The notes under the pieces were generated by a model. That model worked only from the letters and a program-made list of their open reading frames with translations. It did not search any database and had not been told where the DNA came from. Of a DNA stretch of 44,088 nucleotides, positions 23,962 through 32,087 are shown piece after piece. The stretch's first letter is position 1. Each line of letters begins with the position of its first letter. The DNA lies in contig JALXCD010000129.1 in the NCBI GenBank assembly GCA_026991135.1, positions 1-44,088 of the forward strand, given 5' to 3'. The position numbers were made by a program, and so were the translations under genes. Source of the DNA: Deltaproteobacteria bacterium. GTDB taxonomy: Bacteria; Desulfobacterota; Dissulfuribacteria; Dissulfuribacterales; QOAL01.

Positions 23962-24869
23962 CAACTAAAAGGCGCAAAAATCTATTTAGATTCTCCTTCT
24001 TTCTTGCCCTTGTTCTTCATCTTACACTCATTTCCGGAATAATATGGGGAATTCCATTTTTAAAGACGAAAAAAGAGCTGGAAATACCCTATTCTGTAAA
24101 GCTATTTGAACCAAGGGAATTTTCTAAAAGGGAAGTTGCCAAAAATGTACCTCTAAAGGCCAATGCCAATGAAATAAAAAAACAACAAAAAAAAGAAATA
24201 AAAAAGGCAATAAAAGAAAAGAAAACGGTAAAAGTTAAGCACGTTAAAAAAACAAAGAAAACTATAAGCAAAAAAACTAAAAAAAATGTTAATAAAAAGG
24301 CAATATCCTTAAAGCCAAAAAAAGAAAAAAAGAAGGCAAAGAGAAAGGTCCAAAAGAAAAAAAAGAAAAAAACCAGAATAGCCTCAACAAAAAAGAAGAG
24401 CAAAAGTATTTCTCAAGAAGAAATTCTAAAAAAAAGAATAGAGGCAATCAAAAGAGAGATTAAGGAAAAACAGGAAGAAGATTATCTTAAAAGGCGTTTG
24501 GCCTCACTGGAAAAGAAGGTAAAAGAGCAAAACGATGGCATTGTTGGACAGGGCAGCAGCTCAGGTGGGTTAAATTACCAGTCAAAACTTTATGCCGGAG
24601 TCATTAAGAATAAGATTTGGAGAAATTGGCACTTTCCTGAAAGTCTTTTAAATAAAGGCTATGTAGAGGCCATAATATCAATTAAAATAGCGCCAGATGG
24701 AAGGATCATTTCAAAGCGATTCGAAAAGAAATCTGGTTTTCCAGCCCTTGACAGGTCGGTTCTAAAGGCCATTTCAGACTCAAATCCTCTCCCACCGTTT
24801 CCAATATCCCTTGGAAAAGGCCCAATAGAAATAATCATAAAGTTTAACCCAAAGAAGATGAATTATTAA
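23958..24869 (+). CDS. tolA: TolA/TonB-like protein with Lys-rich spacer
   Basis: The 303-residue protein has a cytosolic start, one membrane helix at about residues 12-30, a long extremely Lys-rich spacer (residues 65-165, runs such as KKAIKEKKTVKVKHVKKTKK) that should span the periplasm as a helix, a coiled segment and a C-terminal TonB-like domain from about residue 205 (YAGVIKNKIWRNW, AIISIKIAPDG, FPALDRSVLKAI). It should transmit TolQR motor force to the outer membrane. The opposite strand of the spacer makes a spurious Phe-rich frame. TolB and Pal are not next to it. Confidence 0.87.
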   Translation: MTTKRRKNLFRFSFFLALVLHLTLISGIIWGIPFLKTKKELEIPYSVKLFEPREFSKREVAKNVPLKANANEIKKQQKKEIKKAIKEKKTVKVKHVKKTKKTISKKTKKNVNKKAISLKPKKEKKKAKRKVQKKKKKKTRIASTKKKSKSISQEEILKKRIEAIKREIKEKQEEDYLKRRLASLEKKVKEQNDGIVGQGSSSGGLNYQSKLYAGVIKNKIWRNWHFPESLLNKGYVEAIISIKIAPDGRIISKRFEKKSGFPALDRSVLKAISDSNPLPPFPISLGKGPIEIIIKFNPKKMNY

Positions 24870-24870
24870 A

Positions 24871-26535
24871 ATGCTAAAATCCAACAAGGTATTCATCTAT
24901 ATCCTCTTTATAGTGATGGTCTTTTTGTTTGCAGGCCTAGGCTCTTTTCCGCTTACAGATAGGGATGAAGGAGAATACGCATCTTGTGCCCTAAATATGC
25001 TAAGGTCTCATGACTATATCCTTCCCACCCTAAATGGACGACCATATCTTGAAAAGCCAATTCTTTTTTTCTGGATTCTTTCTGGTTCCATCAGACTTTT
25101 TGGTGCCAACGAATTTGCCTTAAGACTTCCCTCTGCCATATCAGGAGTATTTCTTATTAGCCTTCTTTTCTCATTCATAAAGTTCACCACAAAGAAGAAG
25201 GAGCTTGCAGCTATCTCCTCCCTAATACTTCTTTCAAGCCCCCTTTTTCTGGTTCACTTTAGGGCGTGTATTACAGATCCCCTCCTTTGCCTTTTTATTG
25301 AAAGCGCCCTTTTCTCATTTTTCCTTTTTATGGAAGAGCAAAAGGGAAAGGAAGCCTTTTGGCTGATTGGCTCTTTTTCCCTTTCTCTAGCCTTTTTGAC
25401 AAAGGGCCCTATAGCACTAGCAATGGTCTGTCCAATTATGCTTTTTTATGGATTTTTAAAAAAAGACTGGGACTTTTTAGGGCCAAAGTGGCTTTTAATA
25501 GCTATAGGTTCATTTTTAATAATTAATCTTCCCTGGTTTTACCTAATTTTTAAAAGGACAGGAAAAGAATTTTTTGACACCTTTTTTGTCACCCAGAATC
25601 TCAAAAGGTTTACCACTGCCTTTTTGGGGCATGGAGGCGGCCCTCTTTTTTATTTATTGTTAATTCTGGTTGGCTTTTTCCCCTTTAGCGGGCTTTTACC
25701 CCTATCTTTTAAGGTAAAAGATAATGAAAAAAACGGAATCTTTAAATTTTCACTCCTTTCTTCCCTTTGGATACTGACAATACTGACAATTACTGCCACT
25801 AAACAGATAAATTATATCCTACCCATTAGCCCCTTTCTATCCATAGTGATGGCTTATATCTTTTTTTCTCTCTGGAAAGAAGGAAAAAGGCCAGCCTGGC
25901 CCAAGTCAGTAAAAATAACGGTTACTTTAGGTGCGTTTGTCCTTTTTACGGTCTTTCTTTTGGCCCTGTTTTCATCTCATTTCTGGGAAAAGCTTCTTTT
26001 AATGACAAAATTCAAAGCAACTGGCTTTGCCCTTCCAGACTATCCCATAAAAATAACTAGATGGGCCATCCTTTTTATGATCTTGATACTTTTTATTACA
26101 TCTAAGTTTTTCTATTCAAAAGAGAGAATGATGGTAATTGCAGGTACACTTACGTTTTCTTTTATAGTATCAGTCCTTTTTCTCCCTTCCCTTTCAAATA
26201 CTATTGAGGCGCCTTCAAAAAGTCTTAGTCTTAAGATAAAGAAAATTGCCCTCACCCACCCTGAAGCCAAAGTACACGCTGCATTTATCGGGCTCTGGAA
26301 GCCTTCAATGATATTTTATACTGGGATGAATTTTGAAAGATATAAAATTAAAAGGGTCTTTCTCCTAGAAAAAAGACTCCAGTCAAAGGAGCCAGTATTT
26401 GTGTTTTCAAAAAGACAATTGCTGAAATTTTTAAAGAAAAAATGTCCCCATTTTTATCCCATTGAACTTAAAGGAGGCTATCTTTTAGGTGGAAATATTG
26501 CGGCCAAAAACCTCTTTAACCTCAAGCCATTGTAA
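24871..26535 (+). CDS. GT39-family (ArnT-like) membrane glycosyltransferase
   Basis: The 554-residue protein has about a dozen membrane helices and the GT-C motif TDRDEGEYA in the first periplasmic loop, which holds the catalytic acidic residues of ArnT and protein mannosyltransferases. RPYLEKPILFFW follows, typical of the family. It uses a polyprenyl-phosphate sugar to modify a lipid or protein on the periplasmic side. ArnT itself adds aminoarabinose to lipid A, but no arn genes are here, so the sugar and acceptor stay open. It starts 1 base after the tolA stop, so it belongs to the tol transcript. Confidence 0.83.
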   Translation: MLKSNKVFIYILFIVMVFLFAGLGSFPLTDRDEGEYASCALNMLRSHDYILPTLNGRPYLEKPILFFWILSGSIRLFGANEFALRLPSAISGVFLISLLFSFIKFTTKKKELAAISSLILLSSPLFLVHFRACITDPLLCLFIESALFSFFLFMEEQKGKEAFWLIGSFSLSLAFLTKGPIALAMVCPIMLFYGFLKKDWDFLGPKWLLIAIGSFLIINLPWFYLIFKRTGKEFFDTFFVTQNLKRFTTAFLGHGGGPLFYLLLILVGFFPFSGLLPLSFKVKDNEKNGIFKFSLLSSLWILTILTITATKQINYILPISPFLSIVMAYIFFSLWKEGKRPAWPKSVKITVTLGAFVLFTVFLLALFSSHFWEKLLLMTKFKATGFALPDYPIKITRWAILFMILILFITSKFFYSKERMMVIAGTLTFSFIVSVLFLPSLSNTIEAPSKSLSLKIKKIALTHPEAKVHAAFIGLWKPSMIFYTGMNFERYKIKRVFLLEKRLQSKEPVFVFSKRQLLKFLKKKCPHFYPIELKGGYLLGGNIAAKNLFNLKPL

Positions 26536-26542
26536 GGCCTTA
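26533..26542. other. Palindrome TAAGGCCTTA carrying both convergent stop codons
   Basis: The 10-base perfect palindrome contains the TAA stop of the glycosyltransferase on the plus strand and the TAA stop of the CvpA gene on the minus strand. There is no room for a separate terminator between the two genes. Confidence 0.6.
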
Positions 26543-27112
26543 TATGGATTCACGCCTTCCCCTGTGAAACCTCATTTCTATCTTTCTCCACTTCCACATG
26601 AACTTTGCCTTTAGGTCCTTTGGAACCATATCTGTCATTATCCTGGAAAGATTACTGACTCTGGGATAGAGATAGGATTTTGCTAAAAGGGGACTCTTAT
26701 CAGGAAGCGTCAAGGTTAGGATAAATATTATGATTGCAGAAATCAAAAGGGCCTTTAAAAAGCCAAAGGCTCCTCCAAGGATTCTATCCATCCATGAAAG
26801 ACGAAGTACTCGAAAAAGACCTTTTATAATTATCCCTGCTATGGCAAAGACCAAATATACTACCACAAAGAGGAGAAAAAAGGCCAAAAGGTCGCGCCAC
26901 ATCTCATTTTTCATGAATATCTGAAGCTTTTGTGAAACAAAATAGTACTGATTTGCCGCAACCCAGAACCCGCAGATCACTCCGAGAAGACCGGAAATTG
27001 TCCTGCTAAAACCTACGAATAGACCCCGGATCACTGCAATAACAAAGATAAAGCCTAGAACTATATCGAGCCAGTTAAGGTTGATTGATGAAATGAAATT
27101 CAAGTTATCCAT
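26540..27112 (-). CDS. CvpA-family membrane protein
   Basis: The 190-residue protein has four to five hydrophobic helices and the start of CvpA-type proteins: NWLDIVLGFIFVIAVIRGLFVGF, here cited in part as LDIVLG and IRGLFVGFSRT, then a WMDRILGGAFGFLKALLI segment typical of the family. CvpA was named for colicin V production but is a general envelope protein of unclear job. ATG 27112 is preferred to a start at 27151 because the family starts close to the first helix. It is the last gene of the tatA-resB transcript. Confidence 0.82.
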   Translation of the reverse strand: MDNLNFISSINLNWLDIVLGFIFVIAVIRGLFVGFSRTISGLLGVICGFWVAANQYYFVSQKLQIFMKNEMWRDLLAFFLLFVVVYLVFAIAGIIIKGLFRVLRLSWMDRILGGAFGFLKALLISAIIIFILTLTLPDKSPLLAKSYLYPRVSNLSRIMTDMVPKDLKAKFMWKWRKIEMRFHRGRRESI

Positions 27113-27128
27113 GACATGATGATAATAA

Positions 27129-27419
27129 TCAGATCCTTCCCTTTCTTGCAAGAAATCTCAGTTCCTTTTGGGCAGGCTTTGTAAGCTCATAATAGGTGTG
27201 ATTCATGTGCTTTGGCCTTCTAAGACCGCGTTTAAACAAAAAGGTGCCCTGCACTCTTTTAAGCCAGCCAATCTTTTCAAGCCCTGAAAGAAGGAGCATG
27301 GTTTCTTTCAATTCCCTTTTTATCCTCCTAGACAAAAATTTTGCACAATCCGGCCCATTTTTCCTAATATCAAGTAAAATTTCTCTTTGAATATCATCGA
27401 GTGCATCCCAGCCGTTCAT
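27129..27419 (-). CDS. DUF2250-like winged-helix protein
   Basis: The 96-residue protein has a helix-turn-helix region: ILLDIRKNGPDCAKFLSRRI, cited in part as RKNGPDCAKFLSRR, then LLSGLEKIGWLKRV and a basic wing ending in KHMNHTYYELTKPAQKEL. This matches the DUF2250 group of small wHTH proteins, proposed transcription regulators. It overlaps the acyltransferase gene by 4 bases. Targets are unknown. Confidence 0.72.
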   Translation of the reverse strand: MNGWDALDDIQREILLDIRKNGPDCAKFLSRRIKRELKETMLLLSGLEKIGWLKRVQGTFLFKRGLRRPKHMNHTYYELTKPAQKELRFLARKGRI

Positions 27420-28081
27420 TTTAATCTGCTACTTGCTCCAGAAATTCTTCTGGCCCTTTCGGTGGCCTTATTGAGCTCTTGTTGCAAAAGAAGTCTTTTT
27501 TCTTCAAGCTCCTTTCCCTTGCACTTCTTTTCCACATATATTGGTGGCCTATAAACCATGGAAACCTTTGAAAATGGCATAGGAAGTACCATTTTATCCC
27601 AGCTATTAAAATAATAGGCCCATTTTGCACCAAAGCCAACAGGGATAATAGGATAACCCGTATCTCTTGAAAGTATTAGTGCCCCAAGTTGGGCCACCTG
27701 ATTTGGCCCCTTTGAACCATCTGCCACAATGCCTGCAGAAAACCCCCGTTCCCTGAGCATCCTGGTCATCTCCCTTATGGCATGAAGTCCACCCTTAAGG
27801 CGCGAGCCTCGGACAGGATGCTGCCCCCATATCCTTAAGGCCCTTGCCACCCACTCGCCATCTTTGCTAGGGCTGACCATTATGGCTGCAGGAAACTTCC
27901 TGAAATGATAGAGAATATAAATTAACCCAGAGTGCCAGAGAGCAACTATTACCTGTTCCTTTCTAGAAAAAAACCCCTTTGACTGTTCATCTGCGTCAAG
28001 TGTCATCCTGCAGGTCGAAAGCCAAATCTCAACAAACCTTAGGGCAACTCTTAAACTTAGAGGGTTCTCTTTCTTATCCAC
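27416..28081 (-). CDS. DUF374 lysophospholipid-acyltransferase-like protein
   Basis: The 221-residue protein has the DUF374 pattern: IVALWHSGLIYILYHFR with the acyltransferase His, MVSPSKDGEWVARAL, then VADGSKGPNQVAQLGAL and PIIPVGFGAKWAYYFNSWD, cited in part. Members are KDO-lipid A or phospholipid acyltransferase relatives of the inner membrane. The DGSKGP motif is the family signature. It overlaps the nucleotidyltransferase gene by 8 bases. The acceptor lipid is unknown. Confidence 0.84.
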   Translation of the reverse strand: MDKKENPLSLRVALRFVEIWLSTCRMTLDADEQSKGFFSRKEQVIVALWHSGLIYILYHFRKFPAAIMVSPSKDGEWVARALRIWGQHPVRGSRLKGGLHAIREMTRMLRERGFSAGIVADGSKGPNQVAQLGALILSRDTGYPIIPVGFGAKWAYYFNSWDKMVLPMPFSKVSMVYRPPIYVEKKCKGKELEEKRLLLQQELNKATERARRISGASSRLK

Positions 28082-29003
28082 TGATTTTAGCCTCTACTAT
28101 GCCAAAAGGGGTTATTATTGAATTTTTAAAATTTTTGCTTTCTAGAACCATTGTATTGGGCCAGATGATGGAATTTTCCAAAATTAGACTTCCTCCTATC
28201 TTGACCCCTTCCCCAATTACCGCCCTGCCCCTAAATTCCATTCTGCCTTCAATCTTGCACCCTTCCACCAGGGCGTCACTTTTAAGCTCTCTTTCCAAAA
28301 GATCAAAGTTTGCACTAAGATAGCCATGAAATGTGCCTATATCGTGCCAGAACCAGCCACTTCCCCCTCTAAAGTTCTCTTCGCCTCTAACAAAAAAGAC
28401 CCTTCCGCCCTTTTTCATATAATCTTCAAGGACCGTTACAAGAGAGATTGGGGACAAGGGGACATCCTTAAAAACCTGCGGAGAAAAAATCCCAATTCCT
28501 GTATAGGCAAGACCACCTTTGCCTTTGTTTTTAAAAGAAAAAACCCTGTCTCCTTTAACTTCAATCTTATTGAATCTGGGATAGTTATGAAGACACAAAA
28601 GGACCTTTGCCCCTTTTTTTTGATACTCAGAAAAAAGGGCGTTTACATCAACATTTGAAACTACATCTGAATTATAAACTAAGATTGGAAGTTCGTATCC
28701 AAGGTTTTCAAAGGCATTTTTAAGGGCACCACCTGTATCCAGAAGGGTCTCTTCATAAAGTAATTTAATATCTTTTTCAAGAGCTGCTGACTTTACCCAA
28801 CGTCTAATTTCTTCTGAAAGGTGATGGAGATTTACTGAAATTTCATTTGGATTATAAAGGGCCAAATACTCAACAACCCTTTCAATAGCTGGACGATTCA
28901 GGATGGGGAAGAGGGGTTTAGGAATCTTTTTGGTGAGTGGTAAGAGGCGTGTTCCTTTCCCTGCAGCAAGGACAAGACAATTAAAGGAAAACCCCTTACC
29001 CAT
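28074..29003 (-). CDS. Sugar-phosphate nucleotidyltransferase with short left-handed helix tail
   Basis: The 309-residue protein is a nucleotidyltransferase with LVLAAGKGTRLLPLT and PKPLFPILNRPAIER at the N-terminus, LLDTGGALKN, YNSDV and TGIGIF in the middle and a C-terminal hexapeptide-like coil (VEGCKIEGRMEFRGRAVIGEGV, cited in part as RAVIGEGVKIGGSLI). It resembles MurU and mannose/glucose 1-phosphate nucleotidyltransferases. The exact sugar is not set by sequence. ATG 29003 is taken over a TTG at 29006. Confidence 0.82.
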   Translation of the reverse strand: MGKGFSFNCLVLAAGKGTRLLPLTKKIPKPLFPILNRPAIERVVEYLALYNPNEISVNLHHLSEEIRRWVKSAALEKDIKLLYEETLLDTGGALKNAFENLGYELPILVYNSDVVSNVDVNALFSEYQKKGAKVLLCLHNYPRFNKIEVKGDRVFSFKNKGKGGLAYTGIGIFSPQVFKDVPLSPISLVTVLEDYMKKGGRVFFVRGEENFRGGSGWFWHDIGTFHGYLSANFDLLERELKSDALVEGCKIEGRMEFRGRAVIGEGVKIGGSLILENSIIWPNTMVLESKNFKNSIITPFGIVEAKISG

Positions 29004-29027
29004 CAATTATGAAGGCTCAGTTATTCA

Positions 29028-29246
29028 TTAAGCAGCGGAATTTTTCTGTTGCCCGTGTTCTAAACTTGCCTTTTCTCCCTCTATCTTTTCTTCCTTTAGC
29101 TCATCCTCCACCTCACTAAGGCCCTTTTTAAAGGCCCTGAGCCCTTTACCTAGGCCAGCCCCGATTTCAGGAAGCTTTTTTCCGCCAAAAAGGAATAGAG
29201 CAATTACAAGGATAACAATAAGCTCTTGAGTACCTAGTCCAAACAT
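29028..29246 (-). CDS. tatA: TatA/E twin-arginine translocase subunit (copy 1)
   Basis: The 72-residue protein begins MFGLGTQELIVILVIALFLFGGKKLPEIGAGLGKG, cited in part as FGGKKLPEIG: one membrane helix, the Phe-Gly hinge and an amphipathic helix, followed by an acidic-basic tail. It forms the Tat translocation pore with TatC, which is not in the window. AGGAGG is 5 bases before the start. It follows ccsB by 21 bases. Confidence 0.93.
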   Translation of the reverse strand: MFGLGTQELIVILVIALFLFGGKKLPEIGAGLGKGLRAFKKGLSEVEDELKEEKIEGEKASLEHGQQKNSAA

Positions 29247-29267
29247 GATTTCCTCCTTTTGGTCCCA

Positions 29268-30116
29268 TTAACTGGAACCATAACTGTGAAGGCCTGACAA
29301 CAAAAAGTTTACTCCAAAATATGTAAATATGACAGATATAAATCCAATTATGGACAGATAAGCTATCTTTTTACCTGCCCAGCCCCTTACAAACCTGGCA
29401 TGAAGGGCGGTTGCATATACAAACCATGTTATAAGTGACCAGGTCTCCTTTGGGTCCCAACTCCAGTAGGTCCCCCAGGCCTGATTTGCCCATACCGCTC
29501 CGGTAATTATTCCAACTGTAAGCCACAAGAACCCGAATATAATGGTCTGATGCATAAGGTCATCGATCACTCTTCTTGTGGGAAGGGCATCAAGCAAATA
29601 ATTTCCACTTTTGACCTTATCCCCCCTAATGAGATACATGATTCCCAGCCCACAGGCCACTGCAAAGGATGCATAACCCAAAAAACAGGTTATGACATGG
29701 GCCAGCAGCCAATTACTTTGAAGGGCAGGTATAAGGGGCTGTATGCTATCTTCCACATTGGGGCTAAAGGATGCATATGCAATTGCAAGACATGCAAACG
29801 GGGTGGCAAATGCACCAATAACCCTATTTTTGGTCTTAAATTCTATTACAAGATAGACAAGGATTGTAACCCAGGAAAAAAAGACCAAAGATTCATAAAG
29901 ATTTGAAAGTGGTGCATGGCCATAGCCCAACTGATAGGATTCTATCCATCTTAAAATAATGCCTGCTGTCTCCAACAAAAAGCCGCCCAGAGTTACTATA
30001 GTTCCAAGAATTCCAATCTTTTCCAGTCTGAAGATCCAATAAACCAGATATATTGCCGCAGCACCAAGATATACAAAGGTTGTCAGACTGAGAAGATAAG
30101 AACTGTTGACATCCAT
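29268..30116 (-). CDS. ccsB: System II cytochrome c biogenesis protein CcsB/CcsA
   Basis: The 282-residue polytopic protein carries the haem-handling WWD segment (WGTYWSWDPKETWSLITWF, cited in part as WGTYWSWDPKETW) and conserved membrane histidines (AHVITCF, LHARFVRGW). With ResB it transports haem and attaches it to c-type cytochromes on the outer face. The start codon overlaps the resB stop by 1 base (TAATG), a coupled arrangement. Gene naming differs between lineages (CcsA or CcsB). Confidence 0.93.
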   Translation of the reverse strand: MDVNSSYLLSLTTFVYLGAAAIYLVYWIFRLEKIGILGTIVTLGGFLLETAGIILRWIESYQLGYGHAPLSNLYESLVFFSWVTILVYLVIEFKTKNRVIGAFATPFACLAIAYASFSPNVEDSIQPLIPALQSNWLLAHVITCFLGYASFAVACGLGIMYLIRGDKVKSGNYLLDALPTRRVIDDLMHQTIIFGFLWLTVGIITGAVWANQAWGTYWSWDPKETWSLITWFVYATALHARFVRGWAGKKIAYLSIIGFISVIFTYFGVNFLLSGLHSYGSS

Positions 30117-31489
30117 TATGCCTCTCCTATCCTTTTTTGAATTTCATGGCTTAGCTTCTTAAACTCCTTTTCAAAGTGAACCTTATTTTTATTGGTCTGA
30201 CCTGCCAGGATAACATTCAGTTTCTTTCCATCTTCACCAAGCCACAACCAAAATCTGTTATGTCCAACCCAAAATACGATTGCAAAACCAGCAACCATCA
30301 TGAAACAACCAAGCCATACCACAAGGACACCAGGGTCCTTTTTCACCTGAAGGCCAGTCATATATCTTTCCTGGGCCTCCAAAAGGGAAAGTTTAAGATT
30401 TAAATCACCGAATTTTTCCTCTCGTTCATGCCCGGAAAGAAGCCAAATGGCGTCTCCATCCCTTCCGCCAATATCTCCAATATAGAGTCTTACTGCTGGT
30501 GCACCATGGACCTTTGGCAAAAATTTCATCATTCCAATTAGAAGTCCCTTTTCCTTCCATGTCTCTCTGTCCCTAAAGGCGCTAAGGTGAACAATCTTTT
30601 GCATCCCGTCGGAGGAGACCACCTTAATCTTTACGTCAGGCACTGACTGATAGGAAGATTGATAAAAAGTAACACCTTGATAGGTCAAAGGGTCATTTAC
30701 AAGGATGGATTTTTTTAGGACCTCTTTTCCATTATTCAGAATTACTAAGTCGGATTTAAAAAGTTTTGGGGCTCCATTTGGATAAAAATCAACCACAAAC
30801 TTTTCACATTTAACCTCAAATCCCAGGGGGATCTTTTTTATATTGCCGTGGGCATCCGTCTTTATGGCATGGTCAGTGCTTTCTCCTTCAAGAAGCATCA
30901 CCCTGCCCTTAAATCCCATGAAAGAGCCTATTATGGCTCCTGCAAAGATTACAAGGACACTTACATGAATAAGATAAACACCCCAGTAATTCCACTTCCC
31001 CTTTTCTACAAAGTGGAGTTCCCCTCCATCCACATTTTTTGATCTGCCCTTTCCAGCTCTTTCATAAAAGAGCCCTTTAATCTCTTTTTTGATATCAACA
31101 GGATTTGTCCTTTGAGGGACTAGCCAGCTATTTTTAAAGGGCCTTCTCAATATGTCGTCTTTACTAAGATTGAGTCCATCTTTCCTAAATAACCTGAGTG
31201 TATATGGAAGGCGCTTTATGGTGCAGACAATGAGATTGATGCTAAAAAGGGCCATAAGGGTTAGATACCACCAGGCATGATAGGTATCATAAAGATGAAG
31301 CGTCCTTATGACTTTGAACCAAAAAGGGCCATAATTTTCCAGATAAAATTGCAGTGACTCTCCCTGGGGAAGTACAGTGCCAATTATTGAGGTTATGGCA
31401 AGAACAATAAAAAGAAAGATGGCAAGCTTTACAGAGGAAAAAAATCTAATCACAATATTTCCATCTTGACTGGATTTATTTGATTTCAT
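30116..31489 (-). CDS. resB: ResB/Ccs1-family cytochrome c biogenesis protein
   Basis: The 457-residue protein has three N-terminal helices (KLAIFLFIVLAITSIIGTVLPQ, cited in part as SIIGTVLPQGE), the family motif at the first loop exit, a large periplasmic beta-rich domain with GVTFYQSSYQ and a fourth helix near residue 390 (FMMVAGFAIVFWVGHNRFW, in part). It is the partner of CcsB in System II haem ligation. The presence of this system indicates c-type cytochromes and respiration. The ribosome site is weak. Confidence 0.93.
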   Translation of the reverse strand: MKSNKSSQDGNIVIRFFSSVKLAIFLFIVLAITSIIGTVLPQGESLQFYLENYGPFWFKVIRTLHLYDTYHAWWYLTLMALFSINLIVCTIKRLPYTLRLFRKDGLNLSKDDILRRPFKNSWLVPQRTNPVDIKKEIKGLFYERAGKGRSKNVDGGELHFVEKGKWNYWGVYLIHVSVLVIFAGAIIGSFMGFKGRVMLLEGESTDHAIKTDAHGNIKKIPLGFEVKCEKFVVDFYPNGAPKLFKSDLVILNNGKEVLKKSILVNDPLTYQGVTFYQSSYQSVPDVKIKVVSSDGMQKIVHLSAFRDRETWKEKGLLIGMMKFLPKVHGAPAVRLYIGDIGGRDGDAIWLLSGHEREEKFGDLNLKLSLLEAQERYMTGLQVKKDPGVLVVWLGCFMMVAGFAIVFWVGHNRFWLWLGEDGKKLNVILAGQTNKNKVHFEKEFKKLSHEIQKRIGEA

Positions 31490-31535
31490 GGCCTATGACT
31501 CTAAATGGAAGTTATTTTGAAGGGGGTTGGAATAA

Positions 31536-31727
31536 TCAGGATTCGTCTTTTTGAGTATTATCTTTTCCTTGGTTTGGGCTGTCTTCGTCATCTTGTTTTA
31601 GCGACCTCTTAAAATTACTTATTCCCTTTCCTAAACCTTCACCTATTTGGGGCAGTTTACCTGCACCAAATATTATAAGGATGATAAAAAGTATTACTAA
31701 AAGCTCCGGCAATCCCAGCCCAAACAT
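31536..31727 (-). CDS. tatA: TatA/E twin-arginine translocase subunit (copy 2)
   Basis: The 63-residue protein starts [35 protein letters not shown], cited in part as [11 protein letters not shown], followed by a short charged tail. It is the promoter-proximal gene of the operon; GGGGAG lies 6 bases before the ATG. It is a divergent paralogue of the copy at 29028-29246, the two flanking the cytochrome maturation pair. They may have different cargo or form mixed pores. Confidence 0.93.
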   Translation of the reverse strand: MFGLGLPELLVILFIILIIFGAGKLPQIGEGLGKGISNFKRSLKQDDEDSPNQGKDNTQKDES

Positions 31728-31787
31728 AAATTCTCCCCACTATTAACTATGGTCAAAAAACCAAAGAAAAATCTAAAGATGAGGGCT

Positions 31788-31816
31788 ACTTTACTGCCCG
31801 TCTTGTCATCTGTCAA
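31788..31816 (-). promoter_or_regulatory. Sigma-70-type promoter of the tatA-resB-ccsB operon
   Basis: On the minus strand a perfect TTGACA (31816-31811) is followed after exactly 17 bases by TAAAGT (31793-31788). The predicted start is about 55 bases before the tatA ATG. This is one of the best promoter matches in the window. Confidence 0.55.
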
Positions 31817-32087
31817 TGAAGGGATTGGGGCTAAAAAACCTTTTTCTGCTAAACCTTTCAAAAATTCCAGGCCATATAACTAACGACCGTCATGCCTTGT
31901 CTTTAAATATCTACCTAACCCGCCTGATAATTTACAGCCACTTAATTTTTGAAGAAAATTTAAACTGTACAGACAGATGTTGTCCATTGACTTGTTTAAT
32001 ATGGAAAAGTCCACTACTCTCAATAACAGGAGCTTTTGCAGGTTGAATATCCAATTTTTTAGGGCCCTTTCAAAAATGGAGGAGACC
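31817..32087 (+). other. Divergent intergenic stretch before the kinase gene
   Basis: Together with the preceding promoter this fills a 360-base gap between divergent tatA and kinase genes. An in-frame upstream ATG (31977) extends the kinase frame but lacks a ribosome site and would put 37 unlikely residues before the membrane helix. I see no clear promoter for the kinase gene here and no convincing small gene. Confidence 0.4.

Noticed and set aside
24089-24403. Phe-rich minus-strand frame looking like a membrane protein
   Set aside because: It is the complement of the Lys-rich AAA/AAG spacer of tolA, which always reads as TTT/CTT Phe and Leu.
24871-26535. Naming the glycosyltransferase ArnT with aminoarabinose transfer to lipid A
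   Set aside because: The motifs place it in GT39 only; no aminoarabinose synthesis genes are present to support that substrate.
31784-31797. Second GG-N10-GC sigma-54-like site upstream of the kinase gene
   Set aside because: Apart from the dinucleotides it does not match the consensus, lies 290 bases from the kinase start and overlaps a better sigma-70 promoter on the other strand.
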